Positions 46,579 to 55,568 of a stretch of 55,568 nt of DNA are shown here, one piece after another. Each line of letters starts with the position of its first letter. Positions within the stretch are counted from its first letter, which is position 1. A program made the translations under genes and the position numbers. The notes under the pieces are model-generated. The model was not told where the DNA came from and did no database searches. It worked only from the letters and a program-made list of their open reading frames with translations. This DNA is from an uncultured Oceanospirillaceae bacterium (GTDB lineage: Bacteria > Pseudomonadota > Gammaproteobacteria > Pseudomonadales > Balneatricaceae), in the NCBI GenBank assembly GCA_937138495.1, contig CAKZPE010000005.1, positions 1 to 55,568 on the forward strand. The letters run 5' to 3'.

Positions 46579-47547
46579 TTACTGGACGTTTTCGTTGTCG
46601 CTGAACATGCCTTCGAAAAGAGCTGTAGACAGGTAGCGCTCACCTGAATCCGGCAGAATTACCACAATATTTTTACCCTGGTTTTCCGGTTTTTCTGCTT
46701 GCTTAACCGCAGCAGCAAGCGCTGCACCGCAAGAAATACCAGCCAGAATACCTTCTTTAATCATCAGCTGGCGTGCCATTTCAATGGCTTCTTCGTTACT
46801 GATCTGGCTCACTTCATCAACCAGTGACAGGTCCAGGTTTTTCGGTACAAAGCCTGCACCAATTCCCTGAATTTTGTGTGGTGCCGGTTGCAGTGCTTCG
46901 TTGTTCAGGGTTTGTGTGATGATGGGCGAATCGGTTGGTTCAACAGCGACAGAGTGAATTGCCTTGCCTTCCGTTTGTTTAATATAACGGGAGGTGCCGC
47001 TGATGGTGCCGCCGGTGCCGACACCCGCCACCAGGATATCGATCTGGCCTTCGGTATCCCGCCAGATTTCCGGCCCTGTGGTTTTCTCATGGATTTCAGG
47101 ATTCGCCGGGTTCTCGAACTGCTGTAGCATCAGATAAGTATCCGGATTTTCAGCAACCCGTTCTTCAGCTTTAGCAATGGCACCTTTCATGCCTTTTGCC
47201 GGTTCTGTGAGCACGATTTCTGCGCCCAGTGCTTTCATCAGCTTCCGGCGTTCAATGCTCATAGAGGATGGCATGGTCAGGACCAGTTTATAGCCCCGTG
47301 AAGCGGCAACGAATGCCAGTGCAATACCTGTGTTACCACTGGTAGGTTCGATCAGAGTCATCCCCGGCTTCAGGCGGCCGTCCTGTTCAGCAGCCCAGAC
47401 CATATTGGCGCCGATCCGGCATTTTACTGAGCCGGCCGGGTTACGGCTTTCGATTTTGGCGTAGATGTTAGCCTGTGGCGCAATCTTGCCAAGGCGTACC
47501 AGTGGGGTGTTACCAATTGATAGAGAGTTGTCACTGAAGCTGTTCAT
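46579..47547 (-). CDS. cysK: Cysteine synthase A (O-acetylserine sulfhydrylase)
   Basis: PLP enzyme that makes cysteine from O-acetylserine and sulfide. The 322-residue product has the PLP lysine K42 in [11 protein letters not shown], the substrate loop [11 protein letters not shown], the phosphate-binding loop [10 protein letters not shown], and [11 protein letters not shown] near the end. Length and motifs fit CysK rather than CysM. It is single, with its own terminator. Confidence 0.94.
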   Translation of the reverse strand: MNSFSDNSLSIGNTPLVRLGKIAPQANIYAKIESRNPAGSVKCRIGANMVWAAEQDGRLKPGMTLIEPTSGNTGIALAFVAASRGYKLVLTMPSSMSIERRKLMKALGAEIVLTEPAKGMKGAIAKAEERVAENPDTYLMLQQFENPANPEIHEKTTGPEIWRDTEGQIDILVAGVGTGGTISGTSRYIKQTEGKAIHSVAVEPTDSPIITQTLNNEALQPAPHKIQGIGAGFVPKNLDLSLVDEVSQISNEEAIEMARQLMIKEGILAGISCGAALAAAVKQAEKPENQGKNIVVILPDSGERYLSTALFEGMFSDNENVQ

Positions 47548-47720
47548 GGGGATGTCCTGATCTCACTAAAAAATAAGTAATAAGAAAAATAAATTCTATA
47601 ACTTTTCGATTTAAGCGCAGAGCTATAGCTAACGCAAGATAAATATGGATGTATTACTTAGTCAGCCTGAAATAAAATTGGTTTTATCTGTTTTTTTGTG
47701 GGATTTCAGTGAGGGTGATA

Positions 47721-48194
47721 ATGCGTCTGTTTATGAAGTTAATAGCACCACTTTTGGGGTGGCTGGCTTATGTGTTGTTTCGCAGCTCAGTCCTGAAAAC
47801 ATCAAAGGGGAAGCATCAGCTTGTGATGAAGCTGTTTCGTTACGCGGCTGATAATGGCAGTACAAAGGCGCTGTCGGTGTATGGGCATTTGTTGCACTAT
47901 CGTGGTGAAGATGAGACTAACCGGATTCAGGGGGCGATTTACCTGCGCCGGGCTGCAGAGCAGGGGGATGCCAAAGCGGCATATCAGGTTGCCCGACTGT
48001 TTGAAACCGGTTACCCGGTGATTGGTGAAGATGCCGCAAAAGCGTTGCAGTTTTACCGGCAGGCCGGGAAGCAGGGTCATGTGCTGGCGATAAAACGTCT
48101 GGTGGAGGTGTATGAGTCAGGTGGGTTGTGCCAGCTGGCCGATTCACAGCAGCTGGCGTTTTGGAAAGAGCAGCAAGCCCGTGTTAGCCATTAA
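47721..48194 (+). CDS. Sel1-like repeat protein
   Basis: The 157-residue product starts with a hydrophobic helix (about 8-24), probably a signal anchor, followed by helical pairs of the Sel1/TPR type: AIYLRRAAEQGDAKAAYQVARLFETG and AKALQFYRQAGKQGHVLAIKRLVEVYESG. Such proteins act as binding scaffolds. ATG 47721 was chosen because GAGGG lies about 5 bases upstream; the GTG at 47709 would add four residues. Its stop codon overlaps the stop of the convergent DUF4139 gene (shared TTAA at 48191-48194). Confidence 0.8.
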   Translation: MRLFMKLIAPLLGWLAYVLFRSSVLKTSKGKHQLVMKLFRYAADNGSTKALSVYGHLLHYRGEDETNRIQGAIYLRRAAEQGDAKAAYQVARLFETGYPVIGEDAAKALQFYRQAGKQGHVLAIKRLVEVYESGGLCQLADSQQLAFWKEQQARVSH

Positions 48195-49591
48195 GGTTGC
48201 AGCAGCTGAACACTGAAGTTAAGGGTAGTAACGCCATTACCGGGCACGTCGACAATCCATTGGGCCTGTCCTGCGGCTGAACGGGAATAGGCATGGCTGC
48301 TGTTATCAATTTTCCACTCCTGTGAAAAATCAGCGTTTAAAGTTACCTGAGCGGCACTTGTGCGGCTGTTACGGATCTCCAGTGTCTGACGCATTTTATG
48401 GCCGTTATAAATTTTTTCGAAATCGCTTTGCTGGCGTTTGATACTGATATCAAATGCTTTACCGACAGGCATCCGTACGGTTTCACCGGCTGCGGTGTGG
48501 CCGACGGCGGCACTGCCAATGAACTGTAACTGGCCATCATTGTCTGGGCTGAATACCCGGGCATTACCGGCCGGTAAGGGGAAGCCGAGGTTGCTGTCCT
48601 TGGTGTTCTTGAAGCTTAATTCAATGTCCGGTTTTTCCCGGTATTCGTTATGATCCAGCCCCGGATAAACCGGGAAACGGTAACGGTAGGTTTTGCCGGT
48701 ATTTACCTGATCAGAATGAATAAGGTTAACCTGTTTGGTCTGGCCTGTTTTGAGACTGGTGGACTGGGGCAGTTTATATAACTGGTAATCCTGTAGTTGC
48801 TGGGGTTGTCCACTTTCCATACCGTCAGCCATTGCCATGGCCATCATCCCGCGCTCCTGTTTGTAACGGAGGTTGGAGGGGGGCTGGTTGATCTGGCCGG
48901 CCATCAGCAGAATATTGCTGTTGTTAAAGTCGACGCCGGTATGGTTGTTCAGTGTTGCCAGCCCGTCGAGGCTTAACCGGTTGCCCTGTTGGTTGAGCGT
49001 CATGGCGTAATCCATTTGCCAGCTCAGGCCACGGGTCAGATAGGTTAACACCGCTTCCTGACTGGCCTGACTGCCGGCGGTGGTAATTTCCAGGCTGGGC
49101 TTGGATTGCATACCAGCAGGGACAGAGGGGAAGATAAAGCGCCAGCCGTTGCTGTTTACCGGCACGCTTTCTACGCTGTTGTCGCGGCTGACCGTAGCCA
49201 GCTGACCTTCATAGCTGAGCAGGCGGGCAGTGAACCGGGATTCCTGGCCCGTTGCCGGATTCATTCGTGCTAACTGAATATCTTTACCGATATAGTATTG
49301 CAGCAGGGCCTGGGTACTGATGAGGTGGGTGTTGAGGTTTTGTTCCAGTACTTCTCCGGCGTTTTCAAGGCGCAGGGTTTCGCTCATCATCTGATGGCTG
49401 ACATCCTGTATGGACAGATTTTCACCGGCAGGTATTGCCGGGATCTGACGGGTGTCCCGCACCAGCCCCAGGTTATCGTTATACAGTGTTACGGTGAGGG
49501 ATTGCTGTTGGCTGGCGTCAATACTGATACCTGCGGCGAGAGTCAGCGCCGGGGTAAGTGTAGCCATGACACCGGTAAAGAGCTTGTGCAT
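48191..49591 (-). CDS. DUF4139 domain-containing exported protein
   Basis: The 466-residue product has a signal peptide (about 20 residues, ending LTLAAG) and then the beta-rich DUF4139 pattern: VTLYNDNLGLVRDTRQI near the start, SWQMDYAMTLN, GLATLNNHTGVDF, and RQTLEIRNSR. Function unknown. It starts 4 bases after the degenerate-kinase/FGE-like gene, so the two probably form an operon of envelope proteins. Confidence 0.87.
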   Translation of the reverse strand: MHKLFTGVMATLTPALTLAAGISIDASQQQSLTVTLYNDNLGLVRDTRQIPAIPAGENLSIQDVSHQMMSETLRLENAGEVLEQNLNTHLISTQALLQYYIGKDIQLARMNPATGQESRFTARLLSYEGQLATVSRDNSVESVPVNSNGWRFIFPSVPAGMQSKPSLEITTAGSQASQEAVLTYLTRGLSWQMDYAMTLNQQGNRLSLDGLATLNNHTGVDFNNSNILLMAGQINQPPSNLRYKQERGMMAMAMADGMESGQPQQLQDYQLYKLPQSTSLKTGQTKQVNLIHSDQVNTGKTYRYRFPVYPGLDHNEYREKPDIELSFKNTKDSNLGFPLPAGNARVFSPDNDGQLQFIGSAAVGHTAAGETVRMPVGKAFDISIKRQQSDFEKIYNGHKMRQTLEIRNSRTSAAQVTLNADFSQEWKIDNSSHAYSRSAAGQAQWIVDVPGNGVTTLNFSVQLLQP

Positions 49592-49595
49592 GAAA

Positions 49596-51650
49596 TTATT
49601 CCTCGTTAAGCGTGGATACGTCCGGTGTATCTTCCGGCAGGTTCAGTGCAACCCGGAAGCCCCAGGTATTTTTGCTGGCATCGGCCGGATGACGATAACG
49701 GCTTGAAGAGCGGATTACCCGGCCAATATCAAACCAGGAACCACCGCGCATCACCCGAAATTCACAGCTGCCATCCCGGCGGGCATCGCCGTTCACCGGC
49801 GCACCGATATAGGAATCCTGGTAGCAGTCTTCCACCCATTCGTCGACATTACCGCTCATGTCATGAATTCCCCATGAATTTGCGGGGAAACTCCCCACTG
49901 GGGCTGTTTGTTTTCCGTCCCACGGGCTGCCGCATTCACCACACACGGCACGCTCGGGCTCCAGCTCTTCACCCCACCAGTAGTTGGTGTCGGATCCTGC
50001 CCGGGCAACATACTCCCATTCCGCTTCGGTTGGCAGCCGGTAAGGCTGCCCCGTAATGTCTGACAGCCACTGCGTATAGGCTTTGGCTTGCTGCCATGTG
50101 ACATTTACGACGGGTCGGTTGCCCCGTCCCCAGCCATTGTCATCCGGCAGTGGCTGGCCGGTGGCACGGGCGTAATAATCATAGTCGCTAAAGGTGATTT
50201 CGTTACGTGCCAGGGCAAACTTGTAACCGATATTGACTTCGTGGCTGGGCAGTTCGTTATCATCCCCGATCAGTTGCTGGTCGCCCATCATGAAGCGGCC
50301 ACGGGGAATAATAACCATCTGCGGGCCTTTAAAGCCGCCGGTAAGCTGATCGGTAAACAGGGTTTTTGCATCGGCGTCCGGGTATTGGGCTTTAAGTAAC
50401 TGTGTTTCCAGGGAAGAGACGTCTTTTGTACGGGCGGTGAGACTGGCTTTCAGATCATCAATTTGTGACTGGTACCGGTTGCCGGCATCCTGTTGATCTG
50501 CCTGCTGTTGCTCCAGTTGAGTGCGCAAGTTTTCAATTTCTGCCAGGCTGGTGGTAAGTGCGGTATTGGTACGCATCTGTTGCAGCATCAGAATGGAGGC
50601 GGTAGCAATGGCGCCGACCAGCATACCGGCGGTGAAAATGCCTAATCCAAAGATTTGTGGCCGGCTCGGGCGCCAGGTGGTCAGGGCAGTGAGCTTGTTA
50701 CGGAATGTATGGCCGCCGGTGGCCGTATCGGTCAGACCTTCGTCGTCAAGTGAGTGGTCGGGAGTGTCAGGTTTACTGACGTTCGGCAGTTCAGTTTCTT
50801 CCTCTTCCTGAAGAATGCTCTGAATCAGCTTTGATGCGGTGGCTGGCCGTTCTTCCGGGTCTGTTGAAAAGGCGCTTTGCAGAGATTGCCACTGGGTAGC
50901 GGTGAGCATCTTCAGTGGCTTCAGTTCGATCCGTACCCGGCTGGCTTCATCATCCTGAGCCCTGAACGGAGGTTTCCCGCTCAGTAGCTGATAAATGATT
51001 GCTGCATAGGCATAAATATCGACCCGGGGTGTCAGCGGTTCCGGGTGAAAACATTCCGGAGCCCTGTAGGCAAGGTAGCTGGCAGGTTCTTTTAGCTGAT
51101 CACTGATACATTCCAGGCTGTCGGCCAGATTATACCCGGTTAACCTGACACCTCCCTGCCGGTTGATGAATACCATCTCCGGGCTGAGGCTGCGGTGTGG
51201 GCTGGCCATTTTGGCATGAATACTGTCCAGGGCCAGTGCCAGCTGAATCAGCAATCCTTCTTTTTGCGTACGGCTGAGTTTTTTATGGGCTCCGCTTTGC
51301 AGCAGTTGTGCCAGGGTCAGACCGTCAAGACGCTCGGTGGCAATCAGAACCAGGCCGCCGCGGTGTTTAAAGATGCCGTAATGATCTGCCAGATACTGGT
51401 GTTTCAGGCGTTTGCTGAGGCTAACCTGTTTTTTCAGGTGGTCAATAAAGCCGCTGTGGCGGATGAGTTTTGGGTCGATAATATGCAGGCTTACCAGCGT
51501 GCTATTGCTGGTGGAGAGATCTTCGGCCTGCCAGAGCTGACCAAGTACAGTGGGTTTTAATGCGGTCAGCAGTTTATACGGATGATGATCCGGGCCAATA
51601 ATCTGTTCGGCCTTCAGTCCGTTATAAAGGGCTTGCTGAGAATCCACCAT
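49596..51650 (-). CDS. Predicted pseudokinase with membrane helix, coiled coil and FGE-like (SUMF1) domain
   Basis: A 684-residue membrane protein. Residues 20-280 have a eukaryotic-like kinase fold (HRS-LSPEM, YRAPE at 195-199, DIYAYAAIIYQLLSGKPPF), but the catalytic residues are gone. The beta-3 Lys is H56, the HRD Asp is S154, the following Lys is S156, the Asn is M159, the DFG Asp is G172, and the Gly-rich loop is poor. A membrane helix (about 333-356), a coiled coil (about 365-421) and an FGE-sulfatase-like domain (443-672, with RLPTEAEWEYVARAG and RVMRGGSWF) follow. The Cys pair used by true formylglycine-generating enzymes after RGGSW is absent (FDIGRVIRSSSRYR). It probably senses or scaffolds in the envelope. 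Likely operon with DUF4139. Confidence 0.85.
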   Translation of the reverse strand: MVDSQQALYNGLKAEQIIGPDHHPYKLLTALKPTVLGQLWQAEDLSTSNSTLVSLHIIDPKLIRHSGFIDHLKKQVSLSKRLKHQYLADHYGIFKHRGGLVLIATERLDGLTLAQLLQSGAHKKLSRTQKEGLLIQLALALDSIHAKMASPHRSLSPEMVFINRQGGVRLTGYNLADSLECISDQLKEPASYLAYRAPECFHPEPLTPRVDIYAYAAIIYQLLSGKPPFRAQDDEASRVRIELKPLKMLTATQWQSLQSAFSTDPEERPATASKLIQSILQEEEETELPNVSKPDTPDHSLDDEGLTDTATGGHTFRNKLTALTTWRPSRPQIFGLGIFTAGMLVGAIATASILMLQQMRTNTALTTSLAEIENLRTQLEQQQADQQDAGNRYQSQIDDLKASLTARTKDVSSLETQLLKAQYPDADAKTLFTDQLTGGFKGPQMVIIPRGRFMMGDQQLIGDDNELPSHEVNIGYKFALARNEITFSDYDYYARATGQPLPDDNGWGRGNRPVVNVTWQQAKAYTQWLSDITGQPYRLPTEAEWEYVARAGSDTNYWWGEELEPERAVCGECGSPWDGKQTAPVGSFPANSWGIHDMSGNVDEWVEDCYQDSYIGAPVNGDARRDGSCEFRVMRGGSWFDIGRVIRSSSRYRHPADASKNTWGFRVALNLPEDTPDVSTLNEE

Positions 51651-51765
51651 ACATTATCGGCCTAATCCCTGATGATTGATCAGCCCATAATAGAACATGC
51701 GCAAAGCATAGTGAAGCTGCCGGAGGGCAGGTGACAAAAATGAAGGAAAAGGTTTGTATAACAGA

Positions 51766-51802
51766 CTGTTACCTCCGGGAGAGAAAGCCGCAGAGGTAAC
51801 AG
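51766..51802. repeat. Inverted repeat downstream of kdsA
   Basis: CTGTTACCTC (51766-51775) and GAGGTAACAG (51793-51802) form a 10-base perfect stem with a 17-base loop, 12 bases from the kdsA stop. No tight T run, so terminator function is only likely. Confidence 0.45.
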
Positions 51803-51813
51803 GTATTGCGAGG

Positions 51814-52671
<858 letters not shown>

Positions 52672-52808
52672 TTAATGGTGCTGAGGGCCTGATAAATGAA
52701 TACAGAGTGAGGCGGTTAGCAGGCCGCTGAAAATGGCCCCAGTATACGCTAGCCAGAGAGTTTGCGGTATATTAGAGGCATTATAGAAGGGTAACGGAGA
52801 GCACCGGG

Positions 52809-53339
52809 ATGAGTGAAACGGATCTGACTTTACTGGCGCAGGAATGCCAGACATTTATTAAACAGCGCCAGTCACTTATGTTGGGGACGCTGATGGCTGA
52901 CAGCCGTAAAGGTGAAGGGCTGGCAGATGCTTTTCCGGATATCAGTTACGCGCCTTTTGTCTGGCGCGATGGGTGTTTTTATATTTTTATCAGTGAGCTG
53001 GCCGGACATACCCGTAATCTGATGGCCTGTGAAAGTACTTCGGTGATGTTCATTGAGGATGAGGCCGGTAACCGTAATCCGTTCGCCCGGCGTCGGACAA
53101 CCTTTGTTTGCCAGGCGCAGCAGGTGTCCCGTGATGCACCGGGTTTTGAATCTGTTCTGGCAGATCTTGAACGGGCGTTTGGTCCAACTGTCGGGGTGCT
53201 AAAAGGTCTGAGTGACTTCAGGTTATTCGCGTTGCAGCCCGTCAGTGGCCGTTATGTGGTGGGGTTTGGTAAAGCGTATGATATTGATCCGGCGGATTTC
53301 AGCCTGCGCCATGTTGGCCCGGATGATTTGAAGCAGTAA
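52809..53339 (+). CDS. HugZ/HutZ-like heme-utilisation family protein (PNPOx-type fold)
   Basis: The 176-residue product has the split-barrel fold of the pyridoxamine-phosphate-oxidase-like superfamily. Marks are FIKQRQSLMLGTLM, SYAPFVWRDGCFYIFISELAGHTRNL, FARRRTTFVCQAQ, and the closing RYVVGFGKAYDID typical of HugZ/HutZ proteins, which bind and degrade or store heme. No heme-uptake genes are adjacent, so the role here is inferred from family likeness only. Confidence 0.85.
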   Translation: MSETDLTLLAQECQTFIKQRQSLMLGTLMADSRKGEGLADAFPDISYAPFVWRDGCFYIFISELAGHTRNLMACESTSVMFIEDEAGNRNPFARRRTTFVCQAQQVSRDAPGFESVLADLERAFGPTVGVLKGLSDFRLFALQPVSGRYVVGFGKAYDIDPADFSLRHVGPDDLKQ

Positions 53340-53374
53340 AGGCGTGTCTGCCATTCCTTCGCAGCAAGATGAGT

Positions 53375-53396
53375 TGAGCGTTGCAGGCAACGCTCA
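53375..53396. repeat. Inverted repeat between the HugZ-like and DUF2788 genes
   Basis: TGAGCGTTGC (53375-53384) and GCAACGCTCA (53387-53396) form a 10-base perfect palindrome between convergent genes. It has no T run and may be a bidirectional transcription end. Confidence 0.5.
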
Positions 53397-53410
53397 GTAA
53401 ATGACTTTAC

Positions 53411-53623
53411 TCAGGCAGCTCCGCCACCCTCAATCATATATACCGCAACGGTTTTAACCAAAAAGGCTGCCAGGCCTAAACCCAGTGCAAAAAATAAAAT
53501 AAAGGTACCGAATTTACCGGCGTTGGATTTTTTTGCCAGGTCGTAAATGATGAAGAAGATAAAGGCCGCAAATACTGCGATGCCTACGTTCATCATGATG
53601 CCTTCGATCTCTGCTAGACGCAC
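53411..53623 (-). CDS. DUF2788 domain-containing small membrane protein
   Basis: The 70-residue product has two hydrophobic helices (about 12-30 and 41-62) linked by YDLAKKSNAGKFGTF, a hallmark of DUF2788. Function unknown. GTG 53623 is chosen because AAGAGG lies about 6 bases upstream and the length matches the family; a longer in-frame extension to 53653 lacks a ribosome site. Confidence 0.85.
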   Translation of the reverse strand: MRLAEIEGIMMNVGIAVFAAFIFFIIYDLAKKSNAGKFGTFILFFALGLGLAAFLVKTVAVYMIEGGGAA

Positions 53624-53745
53624 AGTACACCTCTTGAAGATAAAGGGTTGCAATCAGCCCGGCGCAGATGCCGGGCCTGTTCAAAAATTGAACGCGATTG
53701 TACAGGGAATAAAACGAAGGTGGAAGCGCTTGTGTTTTCGGAAGA

Positions 53746-54261
53746 TTATTCCGCGTGGGGATACTTCAGACTGCCGATAAGCACCGCGGTCATGACGGCA
53801 ACACAGGCCAGTGAAATAGCCAATAGGCCTTCTGCCATGGTGATTCCCAGTAACAGATCCGGGGTGTAACCACATAGTTCCCAGGGCTCAAATACCACAG
53901 GAAACCACTGATCGACAGCGAACCAGGCCGGCAACCCGGTGGACATTTCACAACTGCTTTCAATCAGGTTGCGTTCAACGGCAAATACCATCCAGGCGCG
54001 TTCAAGTAATGCCGCTGCCGCTGCGAGGCTGAGGATTTGAAACAACAGATTGGGAATTCTGTAGCGCCTTAAGCACAGAGCCAGTACGGCCAGGGCGATA
54101 ATTGCCAGAACCCAGAGGCGGATATGAATGCAGAGTACACAGGGACCGTAATCTAAAACGTATTGATAGAACAGGGCAACGCCTTCGAGTACAGAGCCAA
54201 TAAGAATGATAGTGAGCCAGAAGCCTGCATGTTTTCCGAGTGTAGCAGCATAGTGCAGCAT
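53746..54261 (-). CDS. dsbB: Disulfide bond formation protein DsbB
   Basis: Inner-membrane quinone reductase that reoxidises DsbA. The 171-residue product (E. coli 176) has four membrane helices and both cysteine pairs at the E. coli positions: C41-x-x-C44 (GPCVLC) and C104 with C130 (SSCEMSTGLP and WELCGYTP). The dsbA partner is not in the window. Confidence 0.94.
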   Translation of the reverse strand: MLHYAATLGKHAGFWLTIILIGSVLEGVALFYQYVLDYGPCVLCIHIRLWVLAIIALAVLALCLRRYRIPNLLFQILSLAAAAALLERAWMVFAVERNLIESSCEMSTGLPAWFAVDQWFPVVFEPWELCGYTPDLLLGITMAEGLLAISLACVAVMTAVLIGSLKYPHAE

Positions 54262-54368
54262 AATTACAATACCTGTAAGTCCCTGATTTTAATCTTGTGA
54301 GGCTAAGTGAAAAAGAAAGTTCAATCAATGGATTAAGGAGTATTTCCTTCCGTGGCTCCCTGTAGCTG

Positions 54369-55034
54369 TCAGTCTTCCTGAAAGTTAACCTGGCTATTGA
54401 AGGCCAGCACGATACGGGCCTGTGAACCAAAATATGGCATGGCAGCATGCTTAAGATAAGAAGGGAAGATAACAATCTGGCCTTCCTGGGGAGCGAAGTC
54501 CCAGGTGCCGGCAGCATTCAGGTAAGCGGTCCCTGCATCCAGATACTGATCAGCGCCGTGGCGGGGGTCATAAAAACGGTTAACGCCGTTCCGCTGTTCA
54601 ATGCCACTTTCACCGGCTTGCAGGTAATAAATGCCGCACCATGAGCAGTTAGGGTGGGAGTGGGTATCGTGATAGCCGCCGTTTTCTGTGACATGGAACC
54701 AGGATTCAATGATGCTGGCATGGGCTTGTGCGTCTTCCGGCCAGAATTCTTCGTTGACGGCATACGCGACGGTGGTGAGCATGTCTTCGAGGAATATTTT
54801 CAGATCACTGAGGGCCGGTACAGGCTGTTCGAGTAAATCCAGACTGCTTTCATATAGCTGATGTTTGGCAGTGGGGGCGACGTAGCTGGCAATGGCTTCT
54901 TCCTGTTGCTGACGGATGCTTTCGATGGCTTCTAACAGTGCCTGCCGGTTTTTGCTGTGTTCCGGATAATTAACGCTAAACATGCGTGTTTCCCAGACAT
55001 TCATATCTTCGATCAGAAATGGCGCGTCGCTCAT
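54369..55034 (-). CDS. Putative 2-oxoglutarate-Fe(II) oxygenase (TIGR02466-like)
   Basis: The 221-residue product has the double-stranded beta-helix features of the 2OG-Fe(II) oxygenases: a metal-binding HDTHSHPNCSWCGIYYLQAGESG segment and a late KHAAMPYFGSQARIVLAFN with the second His and the Arg that would hold 2-oxoglutarate. N-terminal WETRMFSVNYPEHSKN. The pattern recalls TIGR02466, a family of unknown substrate. No signal peptide. Confidence 0.8.
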   Translation of the reverse strand: MSDAPFLIEDMNVWETRMFSVNYPEHSKNRQALLEAIESIRQQQEEAIASYVAPTAKHQLYESSLDLLEQPVPALSDLKIFLEDMLTTVAYAVNEEFWPEDAQAHASIIESWFHVTENGGYHDTHSHPNCSWCGIYYLQAGESGIEQRNGVNRFYDPRHGADQYLDAGTAYLNAAGTWDFAPQEGQIVIFPSYLKHAAMPYFGSQARIVLAFNSQVNFQED

Positions 55035-55063
55035 TTTAGTCCTTAAGGGTATTCAGGTCGTGT

Positions 55064-55090
55064 AAAAGCGCTGCAGCTGATGTACAGCGC
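55064..55090 (-). terminator. Probable terminator between the TIGR02647 and oxygenase genes
   Basis: GCGCTG (55068-55073) and CAGCGC (55085-55090) pair. On the minus strand the stem is followed by TTTTAC. It sits 10 bases after the TIGR02647 stop. Confidence 0.5.
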
Positions 55091-55100
55091 AAAAGAGGGA

Positions 55101-55349
55101 TTATGCTGCCGGTTTGGGCGGTGTGAGGATGTTCAGCAGGGAGTGGGCCTGATCAGCCGCTTCATGGCCGAGTGGTGTCAGGTAGCCGCCGTCCTGTTGA
55201 GAAATTAAACCTTTATCGAATAACCGGGAGGTGGCAGCAATAATATCGGCATCGGCGTTCGCGTGTACTTTTATACCCTGCAGGGTACTGGTCTGGCTGA
55301 AACGGATCAGCACATTAATCTCTTCGGCAATCTCATGATTACAAGGCAT
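55101..55349 (-). CDS. TIGR02647-like small DNA-binding-type protein
   Basis: The 82-residue product has a helix-turn-helix-like pattern (EINVLIRFSQTSTLQGIKVH, AATSRLFDKGLISQQDGGYLTPLG) resembling TIGR02647, a small family of Pseudomonas and relatives with unknown function. ATG 55349 is preferred because AAGGA lies 8 bases upstream; GTG 55355 is too close to it. Confidence 0.8.
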   Translation of the reverse strand: MPCNHEIAEEINVLIRFSQTSTLQGIKVHANADADIIAATSRLFDKGLISQQDGGYLTPLGHEAADQAHSLLNILTPPKPAA

Positions 55350-55492
55350 ATTCACTTTCCTTATACGGGTATGCTTCAGGTGATTCTACCGGTAAAAAAA
55401 GTTATAGCACCGGCATGGATCAACTCTGGCACAGTCAGAAAGAAATAAACAGAAGAAATACGGTTAAACATGAAACATCTTCAGAAAGAAGA

Positions 55493-55568
55493 TGGTGGTG
55501 GGAGGTGGATTCGAACCACCGAAGCTTGCGCGTCAGATTTACAGTCTGATCCCTTTGGCCACTCGGGA
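55493..55568 (-). tRNA. tRNA-Tyr (GTA anticodon), 5' end beyond the window
   Basis: The minus strand reads a type II tRNA with a long variable arm: D-arm AGTGGCCAAAGGGATC, anticodon loop CTGTAAA (anticodon GTA), T-arm GGTTCGAATCC, and acceptor CCCACCA with an encoded CCA at 55495-55493. About eight bases of the 5' acceptor strand lie past the window end. Confidence 0.95.

Overview
The window looks like one stretch of ordinary chromosome from a marine gammaproteobacterium. The evidence is the dcw-cluster tail ddl-ftsQ-ftsA-ftsZ-lpxC followed by secA, a Pseudomonas-like pilBCD-coaE-yacG block, nadC and ampD near the pilin genes, and many small families typical of Pseudomonas and Oceanospirillales (DUF2788, DUF2789, DUF6394, TIGR02647). 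An Oceanospirillaceae member such as Amphritea or Neptuniibacter is my guess; the genus cannot be fixed from this sequence alone. I see no insertion sequence, prophage, integrase or CRISPR array, and no non-genic stretch longer than 300 bases.

Layout. 1-8.1 kb (plus strand): end of ddl, ftsQ, ftsA, ftsZ, lpxC, secA, covering cell division, the first committed step of lipid A synthesis and protein export. 8.2-10.4 kb (plus): argJ and a MutT-ThiE-like fusion. 10.4-15.1 kb (minus): yacG, coaE, pilD, pilC, pilB, the type IV pilus assembly core. 15.3-16.7 kb (plus): two tandem major-type pilin genes and a small unknown gene. 16.8-18.3 kb: nadC (minus) and ampD (plus). 18.4-25 kb (minus): a ferric-iron ABC importer (binding protein, permease, ATPase), a sterol-desaturase-like membrane enzyme and an imelysin-like DUF4856 protein. 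The importer and the DUF4856 gene carry similar Fur-box-like sites upstream. 25.2-34.1 kb: rsmE, a MATE exporter, an acetoacetyl-CoA reductase, a giant DUF349 protein, a YchJ-like protein, sbcB and a coupled secreted protein. 34.1-41.9 kb: a pitrilysin-type protease, DUF6394 plus a K+-channel/TrkA-N protein, a Tim44-like protein, yaaA and small genes. 42-48.2 kb: trpS, a mercaptopyruvate sulfurtransferase, a DyP peroxidase, a GAF-GGDEF gene broken by two nonsense codons, cysK and a Sel1-repeat protein. 48.2-55.6 kb: DUF4139, a degenerate-kinase/FGE-like membrane protein, kdsA, a HugZ-like protein, DUF2788, dsbB, a putative 2OG-Fe(II) oxygenase, a TIGR02647 protein and the 3' part of tRNA-Tyr.

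Most of the window is conserved housekeeping sequence. The parts most worth a second look are the predicted pseudokinase fused to an FGE-like domain that has no catalytic cysteines, the twice-interrupted diguanylate cyclase, the tandem pilins with tiny C-terminal cysteine loops, the iron region with an intra-operon hairpin, and the DUF6394-channel pair. I found no convincing entirely new multi-gene system.
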